Shown one piece after another: positions 1 to 5,965 of a DNA stretch of 10,639 nucleotides. A program made the translations under genes and the position numbers. The notes beneath the pieces were generated by a model. That model was not told the DNA's origin and did no database searches. It saw only the letters and a list, made by a program, of their open reading frames with translations. The DNA is from Clostridia bacterium (GTDB lineage Bacteria > Bacillota > Clostridia > Oscillospirales > Butyricicoccaceae), in assembly GCA_017552495.1 (NCBI GenBank), contig JAFZPW010000164.1, positions 1 to 10,639 of the forward strand, in the 5' to 3' direction. Every line of letters begins with the position of its first letter. The first letter of the stretch is position 1.

Positions 1-1273
1 GATAGATCCTGTCCAGCGTCCGCACCGCACGAAACACGGTGTTGATCCAGACGATGCGAAACAGGCAGGAGCCCAGAAGCGCGATGGAGGTGGGCAGCCA
101 GGATTTCCCCAGCCCCCGCAGCCCGCCCGCGCCGATCTCCATCCAGCCGCAGAGGAAATAGGGCGCGCAAAGATAATGCATCCGGGTATAGCCCACCGCG
201 ATGATCTGCTCCCGCAGCCCCTCGGCGTCGGAAGCATAGATGCCCAAAAGCGGATGATGCAGGAAAAACACCGTCATCCCCAGCGTGCCGCCGATGATGG
301 TGACGGTGACCAGGCAGATGCTCATCACCCGCCGGATCCGCGCAGGTTTGCCCGCGCCAAGATTCTGGCTGACAAAGGTGATGCAGGCCTGATAAATGGC
401 GTTCATGGAGATGTAAACAAAGCCCTCGATGTTGGCCGCCGCGGCGTTGCCCGCCACAACGGTGGAGCCAAAGGAATTGACGGACGACTGGATCACCACA
501 TTGGACAGGGAAAACAGACTGCCCTGGATGCCGGCAGGCAGACCGATGCGGATCATCTCTTTCAGCTTGTCGCCATAAATACGGATCTCTTTTCGCATCA
601 GGCGGCAGCAATCGTCCCGCAGCATCAGGCATCGCAGCACCAGCAGGCAGGAAATGAGCTGTGAGGCCGCCGTGGCCAGCGCCACCCCTGCCACGCCCAT
701 GGAAAAGACGATGACCGTAAGCAGATTGAGAGCCACGTTCACCGCCCCCGCCGCCGAGAGGATATACAGCGGGCGCTTGGTGTCGCCCACCGCCCGCAAA
801 ACGGCGGCGCCGAAGTTATAGGCGATGTTGAAGGGCATGCCGCAGAAATAAATCTTCAAGTAAAGCGAGGCCAGCGGCAATACATCCTCCGGCGAGCCCA
901 TCAGCCGCAAAAGCGGCGTGGAAAAAATCAGTCCCACCGCTCCGGCCAGCAGACCGATGACGGCGCTGGCGGCCACGGCACAATGCACCGTTTCGGAAAC
1001 AGCCTTTTCGTTGCGGGCGCCGTAATAACGGGCCACCAGTACGTTGCAGCCAACCGAGACGCCCATAAACAGGTTGACCAGCAGATTGACCAGCGCGCCG
1101 GTGGAGCCCACCGCCGCCAGCGAGGCGGCGCCGGCAAACTTCCCCACTACGATCACATCGGCGGCGTTATAGAGAAGCTGCAGCACCCCCGAAAGGATTA
1201 GCGGCACCGAAAACCGGATGATCTTCCCCAGCAGCGGGCCGTTGACCATATCCATGCTTCTCACTTTGCTCAT
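1..1273 (-). CDS. MATE family efflux transporter, 3' end cut by window edge
   Basis: This is a multidrug and toxin extrusion type membrane antiporter, which would export organic cations or other small molecules in exchange for Na+ or H+. I translated 424 codons on the minus strand without a stop; the reading runs off the left edge, so about 20-40 C-terminal residues are probably missing. The N terminus has the typical start MSKVRSMDMVNGPLLGKII, followed by NAADVIVVGKFAG in the first helix region. A second-half repeat begins near residue 238 (IRIGLPAGIQGSLFSLSNV). This matches the two-fold repeated 12-helix architecture of the family. The substrate cannot be read from sequence. The ATG at 1273 is preceded by a G-rich ribosome site (GAG, then eight G, then AG) only a few bases upstream. 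No promoter is visible in the 62-base gap to the upstream gene, which holds a terminator hairpin, so expression may depend on read-through. Confidence 0.93.
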   Translation of the reverse strand, partial: MSKVRSMDMVNGPLLGKIIRFSVPLILSGVLQLLYNAADVIVVGKFAGAASLAAVGSTGALVNLLVNLFMGVSVGCNVLVARYYGARNEKAVSETVHCAVAASAVIGLLAGAVGLIFSTPLLRLMGSPEDVLPLASLYLKIYFCGMPFNIAYNFGAAVLRAVGDTKRPLYILSAAGAVNVALNLLTVIVFSMGVAGVALATAASQLISCLLVLRCLMLRDDCCRLMRKEIRIYGDKLKEMIRIGLPAGIQGSLFSLSNVVIQSSVNSFGSTVVAGNAAAANIEGFVYISMNAIYQACITFVSQNLGAGKPARIRRVMSICLVTVTIIGGTLGMTVFFLHHPLLGIYASDAEGLREQIIAVGYTRMHYLCAPYFLCGWMEIGAGGLRGLGKSWLPTSIALLGSCLFRIVWINTVFRAVRTLDRIY

Positions 1274-1294
1274 ATACTCCCCCCCCTCAAGGGA

Positions 1295-1329
1295 AAAATG
1301 CCGCTTTCGTTGCGGGAAAGCGGCATTTT
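1295..1329 (-). terminator. Rho-independent terminator after the CorC-like gene
   Basis: A perfect 14-bp inverted repeat (1295-1308 and 1316-1329) has a 7-base loop. Read on the minus strand it ends in GGCATTTTT, giving a U tract. It begins just after the CorC-like stop codon at 1336 and lies between that gene and the MATE gene, so it should end most corC transcripts before the pump gene. Confidence 0.85.
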
Positions 1330-1335
1330 GATTCC

Positions 1336-2649
1336 TTATGCTTCTTCCTTCGGCGGCGACGGCAGTTTGCTCACCTGCGTCCACGCCACCCGGTGATCGG
1401 TGATCTCCAGCACCTTGATGTGCAGTCCCAGCACCTCCACCTCGGGGTGCGACCCGTCTTCTGGAATGACCGAAAGCTGGCTGAATACCAGCCCGCCCAT
1501 CGTTTCGTATTCGTCCTCCACCTCTTCAGGCAGCTCCAACGCCAGCGCCTCGGCCACATCTTCCATTTCGGCAGAACCGGCGATGCGCCACAGGTTGTCC
1601 CCAAGCTGGGAAATCTCCTGCTCCTCCACGGTGTCGAACTCGTCGTAGATCTCGCCCACCAGTTCCTCCAGCAGATCTTCCATGGTCACAAGACCCGAGG
1701 TGCCGCCGTATTCGTCCACCACGATGGACATATGGATCTTTTGCTTCTGCATTTCCCGCAGCAGCACGTCGGCCTTCACCGATTCGGGCACAAAATGGGC
1801 CGGACGCAGCAGCTCGCGGAAGGGCTTGGGCTTGTCGGTCTTGCCGTTGAGCAGATAATCCCGGGTGTGGAGGATGCCGATGATGTCGTCCACGTCCTCG
1901 CCGCACACCGGGAAGCGGGAAAGACCGCTTTCTTCAATGATGCGGATGATCTCCGCGTCGGTGTCCTCCAGCCAAATCACCGTCATATCGGTGCGGTGCA
2001 CCATCACTTCTTCGGCGGTGGTGTCGTCAAACTCAAAAATGTTCTCGATCATCTCTTTTTCGCCGCTCTGGATGGCGCCGCTCTCTTCGCCTGCGTCCAC
2101 CATCAGGCGGATCTCATCTTCGCTGACCTCCGCCACCTCGGCGGCAGGATTGACGCCGAACAGCCGGATGAGCAGGCCTGCGGCAGCCATCAACGCTACG
2201 GCCAGCGGATGGAGCAGCCGGCTGAGGGCATAAGCCGCGGAAAAAACCGTTCTCCCGGTTTTTTCCGCCCGGTGACGTGCGTAAAGCGCGGGAGCGAAAT
2301 CCACCGCCATCACCGCCAAAAGCACCAGCACGGCCCAAAGCAACCCCGTGACCGCGCCCCGCCACATTCCCAGCGGCAGCGCCCCCAGCTTCTCTTCCAG
2401 CCGCAGTGTCAGCGGATTAAAGACCGCAAAAAAACCGAATCCCACTGCGCCCACCCGCATGGCGGCACAGAAGTCATCCGGCTCCTGAACGGTCGGCAGC
2501 AGCTTGGCCGCCTTTTTATCGCCGTCTTCCGCAGCACGAATGAGCTTGCTCTCGCTGCACTCCCGCACAGCATGAGCAGCCAGGGAGCAAAACACGGCCA
2601 AAAATACAAATAAGATCTCTGCGATGATCCATCGTCCAACGGGATCCAA
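1336..2649 (-). CDS. CorC/HlyC-type (CNNM-like) membrane protein with CBS pair
   Basis: A 437-residue protein with the domain order of CNNM/CorC proteins. It has a DUF21-like membrane region (about 1-165, hydrophobic stretches near 8-27, 65-80, 97-120 and 136-164), a Bateman pair of CBS domains (about 215-335) and a C-terminal CorC_HlyC domain (about 350-428). Good family marks are SRFPVCGEDVDDIIGILH in CBS1 and VDEYGGTSGLVTMEDLLEELVGEI in two adjoining blocks at 311-334. Family members are linked to Mg2+ or other divalent cation transport and are often annotated as haemolysins. The membrane half is unusual: the small-residue/Glu pattern of a normal first DUF21 helix and the Gly-Asn motif of the second are not recognisable, so transport function is uncertain. 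The start is TTG at 2649, supported by AAGGGGG seven bases upstream and a promoter at 2697-2725. It follows the J-protein gene by 113 bases and has its own promoter. Confidence 0.92.
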   Translation of the reverse strand: MDPVGRWIIAEILFVFLAVFCSLAAHAVRECSESKLIRAAEDGDKKAAKLLPTVQEPDDFCAAMRVGAVGFGFFAVFNPLTLRLEEKLGALPLGMWRGAVTGLLWAVLVLLAVMAVDFAPALYARHRAEKTGRTVFSAAYALSRLLHPLAVALMAAAGLLIRLFGVNPAAEVAEVSEDEIRLMVDAGEESGAIQSGEKEMIENIFEFDDTTAEEVMVHRTDMTVIWLEDTDAEIIRIIEESGLSRFPVCGEDVDDIIGILHTRDYLLNGKTDKPKPFRELLRPAHFVPESVKADVLLREMQKQKIHMSIVVDEYGGTSGLVTMEDLLEELVGEIYDEFDTVEEQEISQLGDNLWRIAGSAEMEDVAEALALELPEEVEDEYETMGGLVFSQLSVIPEDGSHPEVEVLGLHIKVLEITDHRVAWTQVSKLPSPPKEEA

Positions 2650-2670
2650 GGATATTCCCCCTTAAATCAT

Positions 2671-2684
2671 CCGGCGCACGCCGG
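2671..2684 (-). promoter_or_regulatory. Leader hairpin upstream of the CorC-like gene
   Basis: CCGGCGCACGCCGG is a near-perfect palindrome (6-bp arms, 2-base centre) in the expected 5' untranslated leader. It lies between the promoter and the ribosome site of the CorC-like gene. No U tract follows on the minus strand, so it is more likely a structural or stability element than a terminator. Confidence 0.4.
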
Positions 2685-2696
2685 TTTCTGACAGAT

Positions 2697-2725
2697 ATTG
2701 TATCACAATCTCCCGGGAGAATCAA
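2697..2725 (-). promoter_or_regulatory. Sigma-A promoter of the CorC-like gene
   Basis: On the minus strand there is TTGATT (2720-2725), a 17-base spacer and TACAAT (2697-2702). The spacer contains the palindrome TCTCCCGGGAGA (2709-2720, overlapping the -35 edge). Arms GATATTG/CAATATC (2694-2700 and 2723-2729) flank it, and a further palindrome, TATTCC-G-GGAATA, lies at 2730-2742 just upstream. The promoter call is strong; use of the palindromes as operators is inference. Confidence 0.75.
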
Positions 2726-2762
2726 TATCTATTCCGGGAATATTCTGATTCCGCTCCGCAGG

Positions 2763-3449
2763 TTAAATGCAGAGGCCGCCGCGGCAGCAAAAGCCGCACA
2801 GCAGATTGGCCAGACAAAGGCTGGCGCAATAGCGGCCCATGCTCAGGCCGGCGTAACCTCCGGCGCTGCGGTAGGCGGCGGCGCCGCTCTCAAGCTGGCT
2901 GAGATAGGTCTCGTATTCGGCGTTGCCGGGATCCATCCGGCAGGCCTGACGGGCGTGCTCCAACGCGGTGATCCGGTTTCCCATGCCCGCCTGCGCCACG
3001 GCGGAATAATAATACCAGCGAGCCGTTTTGTCGGTGATGCCCGCCAGCACATGGAGCGCCTCGGCATAATGCCGCACGGCAATATAATTGCGTGCCGCCC
3101 GGAGCAGATCTGTCTCGCCGTCGGCCTGACGGGAATCGCGTCCTGTCTCGCGGAACCCCATGAAGGGATCCCAGGTATAGGTGCGCCATGCGCCGCCGTA
3201 ACCGTAGCCATAGCCGTAATCGTAATTCTGGTAGCCGGAGGCGCCCTGTCCCGCCGAAGCATAAGGGCCGGTTTGTCCGTTTTTGATAGCGTCGTAAGCC
3301 GCGTTGATCTCCTTCATCTTTGCCTCGGCGCTCTTGTCGCCGGGATTGACATCGGGATGGTACTGTTTGGCGAGCCTGCGATAAGCCTTTTTGATTTCTT
3401 CGTCGCTGGCGTCTCGGTCGACGCCCAAAACAGTATACGGATCGCGCAC
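2763..3449 (-). CDS. J-domain protein with TPR-like region and cysteine-rich tail
   Basis: A 228-residue Hsp70 co-chaperone-like protein. The J domain occupies residues 3-58 (YTVLGVDRDASDEEIKKAY), with the essential HPD tripeptide at 31-33. A Gly/Tyr-rich linker follows (about 61-98, with YGYGYGYGG), then an alpha-helical TPR-like segment (about 115-186, with ARWYYYSAVAQAGMGN and ALEHARQACRMDPGNAEY). The tail carries six cysteines in twenty residues (C208, C212, C218, C221, C222, C227). It has neither the CxxCxGxG zinc fingers nor the C-terminal client domains of true DnaJ, so it is a specialised J protein rather than the housekeeping DnaJ. The J domain should stimulate DnaK ATPase; its client is unknown. 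The start is GTG at 3449 with GGAGG seven bases upstream. It is the last gene of the operon, 31 bases after the DUF5685 stop. Confidence 0.9.
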   Translation of the reverse strand: MRDPYTVLGVDRDASDEEIKKAYRRLAKQYHPDVNPGDKSAEAKMKEINAAYDAIKNGQTGPYASAGQGASGYQNYDYGYGYGYGGAWRTYTWDPFMGFRETGRDSRQADGETDLLRAARNYIAVRHYAEALHVLAGITDKTARWYYYSAVAQAGMGNRITALEHARQACRMDPGNAEYETYLSQLESGAAAYRSAGGYAGLSMGRYCASLCLANLLCGFCCRGGLCI

Positions 3450-3480
3450 CAGCGTCCCTCCTTCCCTTTGCTCTTTGTCG

Positions 3481-4329
3481 TCAGGCTTCGCCTGCGACGT
3501 CTTCTCCCTTTTCCTGCCGGATGCGCGCCTGATGATAGCGCGTCCAAACCCCGGAATAGAGAATATTTGTTAAAATGCCGGCGTCCCGCACCAGTGGGAG
3601 CCGATCAAACGCCTCGACGCACCGCGCGGCCGTCATCAGCAGCATGGGTTCGCACGCCGCCAGCGGGCGGCATTCGCCCCAAAGCGCCAGCAACGGATTG
3701 TAGCGGCCATGTTTCGCATCCTTTTTCATATCCACGCAGGCGTCTTCCAAATAAATGAGCTGTCCCAGCGCAAAGGCCGTTTCCCGAACGGCAGGCGTCC
3801 AGCGGTCATTTTTGAAGCAAAACACAGCGGCCATCAGCCGCCCGAAGCAGGCGGCGGCCCGGTCTGGCACGGGATCGTTGGCCTTTTCCAGCGCCGCAAG
3901 CGCGCTCAATTCTTCCTCAATGGCGGCGCACTGTGCGGGCCGCGCCTCTTTGACCCGCTCATAGGCCTGTTTCAGCAGCACGGCGGCGCCTCGCTTGAAG
4001 CGGTCGCCCTCGTCCCGCCAGTCGTCCAGCAGCTTATAATACGTCAGCGCCACATTCATGTCGGCGGCATAGTCGGTGATCTCGTTCTGCCAGAAGGACT
4101 GGGGCTTGCCGGGATGGGCGGCACAACGGCGCTCGCCCGCCTGCTCCTCCGGCTCATAGAGCGACGAAAGCAGCAGAATGAGAAAGGTCATATCGTAATT
4201 GAGCGTCATACGGGAAACGGCGCCGTATTTTTCCCGCAGCCGGTAGCAAAGGCCGCAGTAGCAAGCCCGGTATCGGCGATATTCCGCTTCGCTCAGGCCG
4301 TCTTTGGCGGCCACCACATAACCGAACAT
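3481..4329 (-). CDS. DUF5685 family protein, function unknown
   Basis: A 282-residue, mostly helical protein that I recognise as DUF5685 from its start MFGYVVAAKDGLSEAEYRRY, followed by ACYCGLCYRL. No function is established for the family to my knowledge. Visible motifs are CYCGLC (23-28) with a later CAAH (69-72), a possible metal site. There are two acidic motifs: LDDWRDE (101-107, a DDxxD pattern) and LEDACVDMKKDAKHGRYNP (194-212, Asp at 196, 200 and 204). The spacing and flanking residues of the second resemble the second Asp-rich motif of squalene/phytoene synthase-type proteins. That relation is inference. The ATG at 4329 lies one base after the zinc-ribbon gene stop and lacks a good ribosome site of its own, so translational coupling is likely. 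From memory, DUF5685 genes in Clostridia often sit next to a J-domain gene, as here. Confidence 0.88.
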   Translation of the reverse strand: MFGYVVAAKDGLSEAEYRRYRACYCGLCYRLREKYGAVSRMTLNYDMTFLILLLSSLYEPEEQAGERRCAAHPGKPQSFWQNEITDYAADMNVALTYYKLLDDWRDEGDRFKRGAAVLLKQAYERVKEARPAQCAAIEEELSALAALEKANDPVPDRAAACFGRLMAAVFCFKNDRWTPAVRETAFALGQLIYLEDACVDMKKDAKHGRYNPLLALWGECRPLAACEPMLLMTAARCVEAFDRLPLVRDAGILTNILYSGVWTRYHQARIRQEKGEDVAGEA

Positions 4330-4330
4330 C

Positions 4331-4735
4331 TTAACTTTTGCGAATAAAACTCTCGCCGCATCTGGGGCAGGTAATGCGGATCTTCCCCTTTCCTTTTGGG
4401 ACGCGGGTGGTCACCCCGCAGCCGGGGCATTTATAAAAGCGGTAATATTTCTTCTGCTTGACGCGCTGGCAAAGCGCGGTGAATTTTCTGGTGAGCTGGT
4501 AGCGCAAGGTCAGATAGGCGTTGTTTTCGGCGCGGCGCTTATAGGTGTTGCGGGAAAACATCCGGACATAGCCCCACACCAGAATCACGATGGTCAAAAG
4601 CCAGAAACCGACCCGCAGCGCCCCTTTCAAAGCCACTGAAAGCAGCAGCGTAATCATGGCAGCCGTCGTCAGAAAGCGGGAAAGCTGATCCACCCCGTAT
4701 CTTCCGGCAAAGACTTTTTGCAGCCAACTTTTCAT
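4331..4735 (-). CDS. Two-helix membrane protein with C-terminal zinc ribbon
   Basis: A 134-residue protein. Two hydrophobic segments (about 21-40 and 43-60) are separated by a very short turn. A basic linker (SRNTYKRRAENNAYLTLRY) follows, then a C-terminal zinc ribbon with CPGC at 103-106 and CPRC at 123-126, probably cytoplasmic. I do not know an assigned function. I chose the ATG at 4735 because GGAGG lies nine bases upstream and a near-consensus promoter at 4812-4840 puts transcription start near 4805. A longer in-frame start at 4846 would lie upstream of that transcription start and is therefore rejected. It is the first gene of the operon with DUF5685 (one-base gap) and the J protein. 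The ribbon could bind nucleic acid, a partner protein or metal; the sequence does not decide. Confidence 0.85.
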   Translation of the reverse strand: MKSWLQKVFAGRYGVDQLSRFLTTAAMITLLLSVALKGALRVGFWLLTIVILVWGYVRMFSRNTYKRRAENNAYLTLRYQLTRKFTALCQRVKQKKYYRFYKCPGCGVTTRVPKGKGKIRITCPRCGESFIRKS

Positions 4736-4811
4736 AAGGTAATGCCTCCAGTAAAACTCCATGAAATCAGAACAGCGCCCGCAGGCTTCGTCCCGGTGCG
4801 AATCTTGTTCT

Positions 4812-4840
4812 ATTCTAAAGGTTTTTCCCGGGACTGTCAA
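4812..4840 (-). promoter_or_regulatory. Sigma-A promoter of the zinc-ribbon/DUF5685/J-protein operon
   Basis: A perfect TTGACA (4835-4840), a 17-base spacer and TAGAAT (4812-4817) on the minus strand. The spacer begins GTCCCGGGA, placing the palindrome TCCCGGGA two bases after the -35 edge, the same place as in the CorC-like gene promoter. The leader before the first ATG is about 70 bases. Confidence 0.85.
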
Positions 4841-4846
4841 AACCAA

Positions 4847-5123
4847 TCGGCCCCTTTTAACATATTATTTACGATTCGCAGGAAAACGAACGGCGCACAA
4901 TCAAAAGAACGGGATTTTTTCCTGTTCTCTCCGCTTCTCCGTCTGACGGATCCAAAAGGGCTCGCCTTCTCCACAAACTGCGCAAAAGGCCGCCTTTTCC
5001 GCATCCCCGCGGCCGCACCGCTCCCCTTCTTCTGATGGCTGTGGCGGCAAAGCGGCACGGGAAACACGGTACGATTTTACTGCTTCGGGAAGCGGAATTC
5101 CGCAAAAACGCTCTGCTGAAACC
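4847..5123. other. Intergenic interval without a convincing gene
   Basis: This stretch lies between the operon promoter and the terminator of the kinase gene. Short open frames exist on the minus strand (for example 4837-5067 and 4901-5302), but none has a ribosome site and the translations are Arg/Pro-rich and unlike known families. One frame contains FCAVCGEGEPFWIRQ, a faintly zinc-knuckle-like string, which is not enough for a call. A hairpin at 4907-4927 (8-bp stem with one G-U pair, T5 loop) is followed by TTTTGATT on the minus strand and could be a weak terminator. I looked for tmRNA, SRP RNA and RNase P RNA signatures and saw none. Confidence 0.5.
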
Positions 5124-5157
5124 AAAATCGGCGCGGCCATATGGCTACGCCGATTTT
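5124..5157 (-). terminator. Terminator after the cytidylate kinase-like gene
   Basis: Perfect 10-bp arms (5124-5133 AAAATCGGCG and 5148-5157 CGCCGATTTT) enclose an inner self-complementary GCCATATGGC. The hairpin starts about 37 bases past the kinase stop and ends in TTTT on the minus strand. The arms would also give a T run on the plus strand, so it may work both ways. Confidence 0.75.
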
Positions 5158-5193
5158 CTGCATCCTTACTGTTTCCTTGCCCGACCCCGCGGT

Positions 5194-5814
5194 TTATTTT
5201 ACCGACAGCAGCTCGCGGGCGTGGCAGATCACCTTGACGCAGCCCTCGATGCCCAGCGTGTCGCTGTTGAGGCACAGATCGTAATTGTCCGCGTCCTCCC
5301 ACGCCTGGTCGTAATAGTGCTGGCAGTAGCGCGCCCGCTGTTTGTCCCGGTCACGGACGGTTTTTTTGATGGTTTCCTCTTTGTCGCCGTATTCGCCGAC
5401 AGCCCGCTTGCAGCGGGACTCCAGATCGGCGGAAACGTAAACCCGCAGCAGCGGCTTTTCGCGCTTCAGCACGCCGTCGGCGCAGCGGCCCACGATGACG
5501 CAGGGTCCCTTGTCCGCGAGCTGGCGGATGGCGTTTGCCTCAGCCAGATAGACCTGATCGGCCAGCGAAAGCACATTGGGGCCAAAGGTGCCGCCCGAGG
5601 CGGTGACGTTGGTGACAATGGAAAACAGGAGGCTCTGGGTCAATTGCTTCTCCTGTCCCCGGATAAAGTCCACGGCAAGGCCGCTCTCTTTGGCGGCCAG
5701 ATCGATGATCTCCTTGTCGTAAAAAGGAATGCCCAGCGCGTCGGCCACCTTTTGACCGATCTGGCGGCCGCCGCTGCCGTATTGCCGGCTGATGGTGATG
5801 ATGATATCGTTCAT
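5194..5814 (-). CDS. Cytidylate kinase-like family protein
   Basis: A 206-residue P-loop NTPase of the cytidylate kinase-like group (Cytidylate_kin2 type), common in Clostridia and distinct from housekeeping Cmk. It begins MNDIIITISRQYGSGGRQIG; the phosphate loop is GSGGRQIG (13-20), which lacks the canonical GK(S/T), as is usual in this group. VIVGRCADGVL is the central conserved strand and TVRDRDKQRARYCQHYY the arginine-rich lid. The family is presumed to phosphorylate nucleoside monophosphates, but the true substrate of this subgroup is unproven. An in-frame ATG at 5838 would add eight residues; I prefer 5814 because homologues begin right at the first beta strand and GGAAAGG lies upstream, though about 13 bases away. 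It is a single-gene unit with its own promoter (5865-5893) and terminator. Confidence 0.88.
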   Translation of the reverse strand: MNDIIITISRQYGSGGRQIGQKVADALGIPFYDKEIIDLAAKESGLAVDFIRGQEKQLTQSLLFSIVTNVTASGGTFGPNVLSLADQVYLAEANAIRQLADKGPCVIVGRCADGVLKREKPLLRVYVSADLESRCKRAVGEYGDKEETIKKTVRDRDKQRARYCQHYYDQAWEDADNYDLCLNSDTLGIEGCVKVICHARELLSVK

Positions 5815-5864
5815 AAAGCATCGCTGCCTTTCCGTCATGGGGCGGGATCGTCCCGTTTTCTCTC

Positions 5865-5893
5865 AGTTTACCCGCTTTGGCTCGGAATGTCAA
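5865..5893 (-). promoter_or_regulatory. Sigma-A promoter of the cytidylate kinase-like gene
   Basis: TTGACA (5888-5893), a 17-base spacer and TAAACT (5865-5870) on the minus strand. It begins about 35 bases beyond the terminator of the rpsF-ssb-rpsR operon, so the kinase is a separate transcription unit. Confidence 0.75.
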
Positions 5894-5927
5894 CCGAAAG
5901 CCGCCTGCCCCGCCCGGGAAAACAAAA

Positions 5928-5950
5928 AAGCACCCCGGAAGGGGGTGCTT
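5928..5950 (-). terminator. Rho-independent terminator of the rpsF-ssb-rpsR operon
   Basis: AAGCACCCC (5928-5936) pairs with GGGGTGCTT (5942-5950) across a 5-base loop. On the minus strand it runs into TTTTTTGTTTT. It sits just after the rpsR stop codon at 5966. Confidence 0.92.
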
Positions 5951-5965
5951 GGTTTGCTTTGACGC

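Noticed and set aside
1393..2613. Long plus-strand open frame of about 400 codons opposite the CorC-like gene
   Set aside because: It is a His/Gln/Arg-rich antisense shadow of a GC-rich gene, with no ribosome site and no family resemblance; the minus-strand gene is clearly real.
4736..4846. 37-residue N-terminal extension of the zinc-ribbon protein
   Set aside because: It would start upstream of the near-consensus promoter's transcription start and lacks a ribosome site; the ATG at 4735 has GGAGG.
4837..5302. Small minus-strand open frames in the gene-poor interval (76, 78 and 133 codons)
   Set aside because: They have no ribosome sites and overlap each other, a promoter or a terminator; their composition is Arg/Pro-rich.
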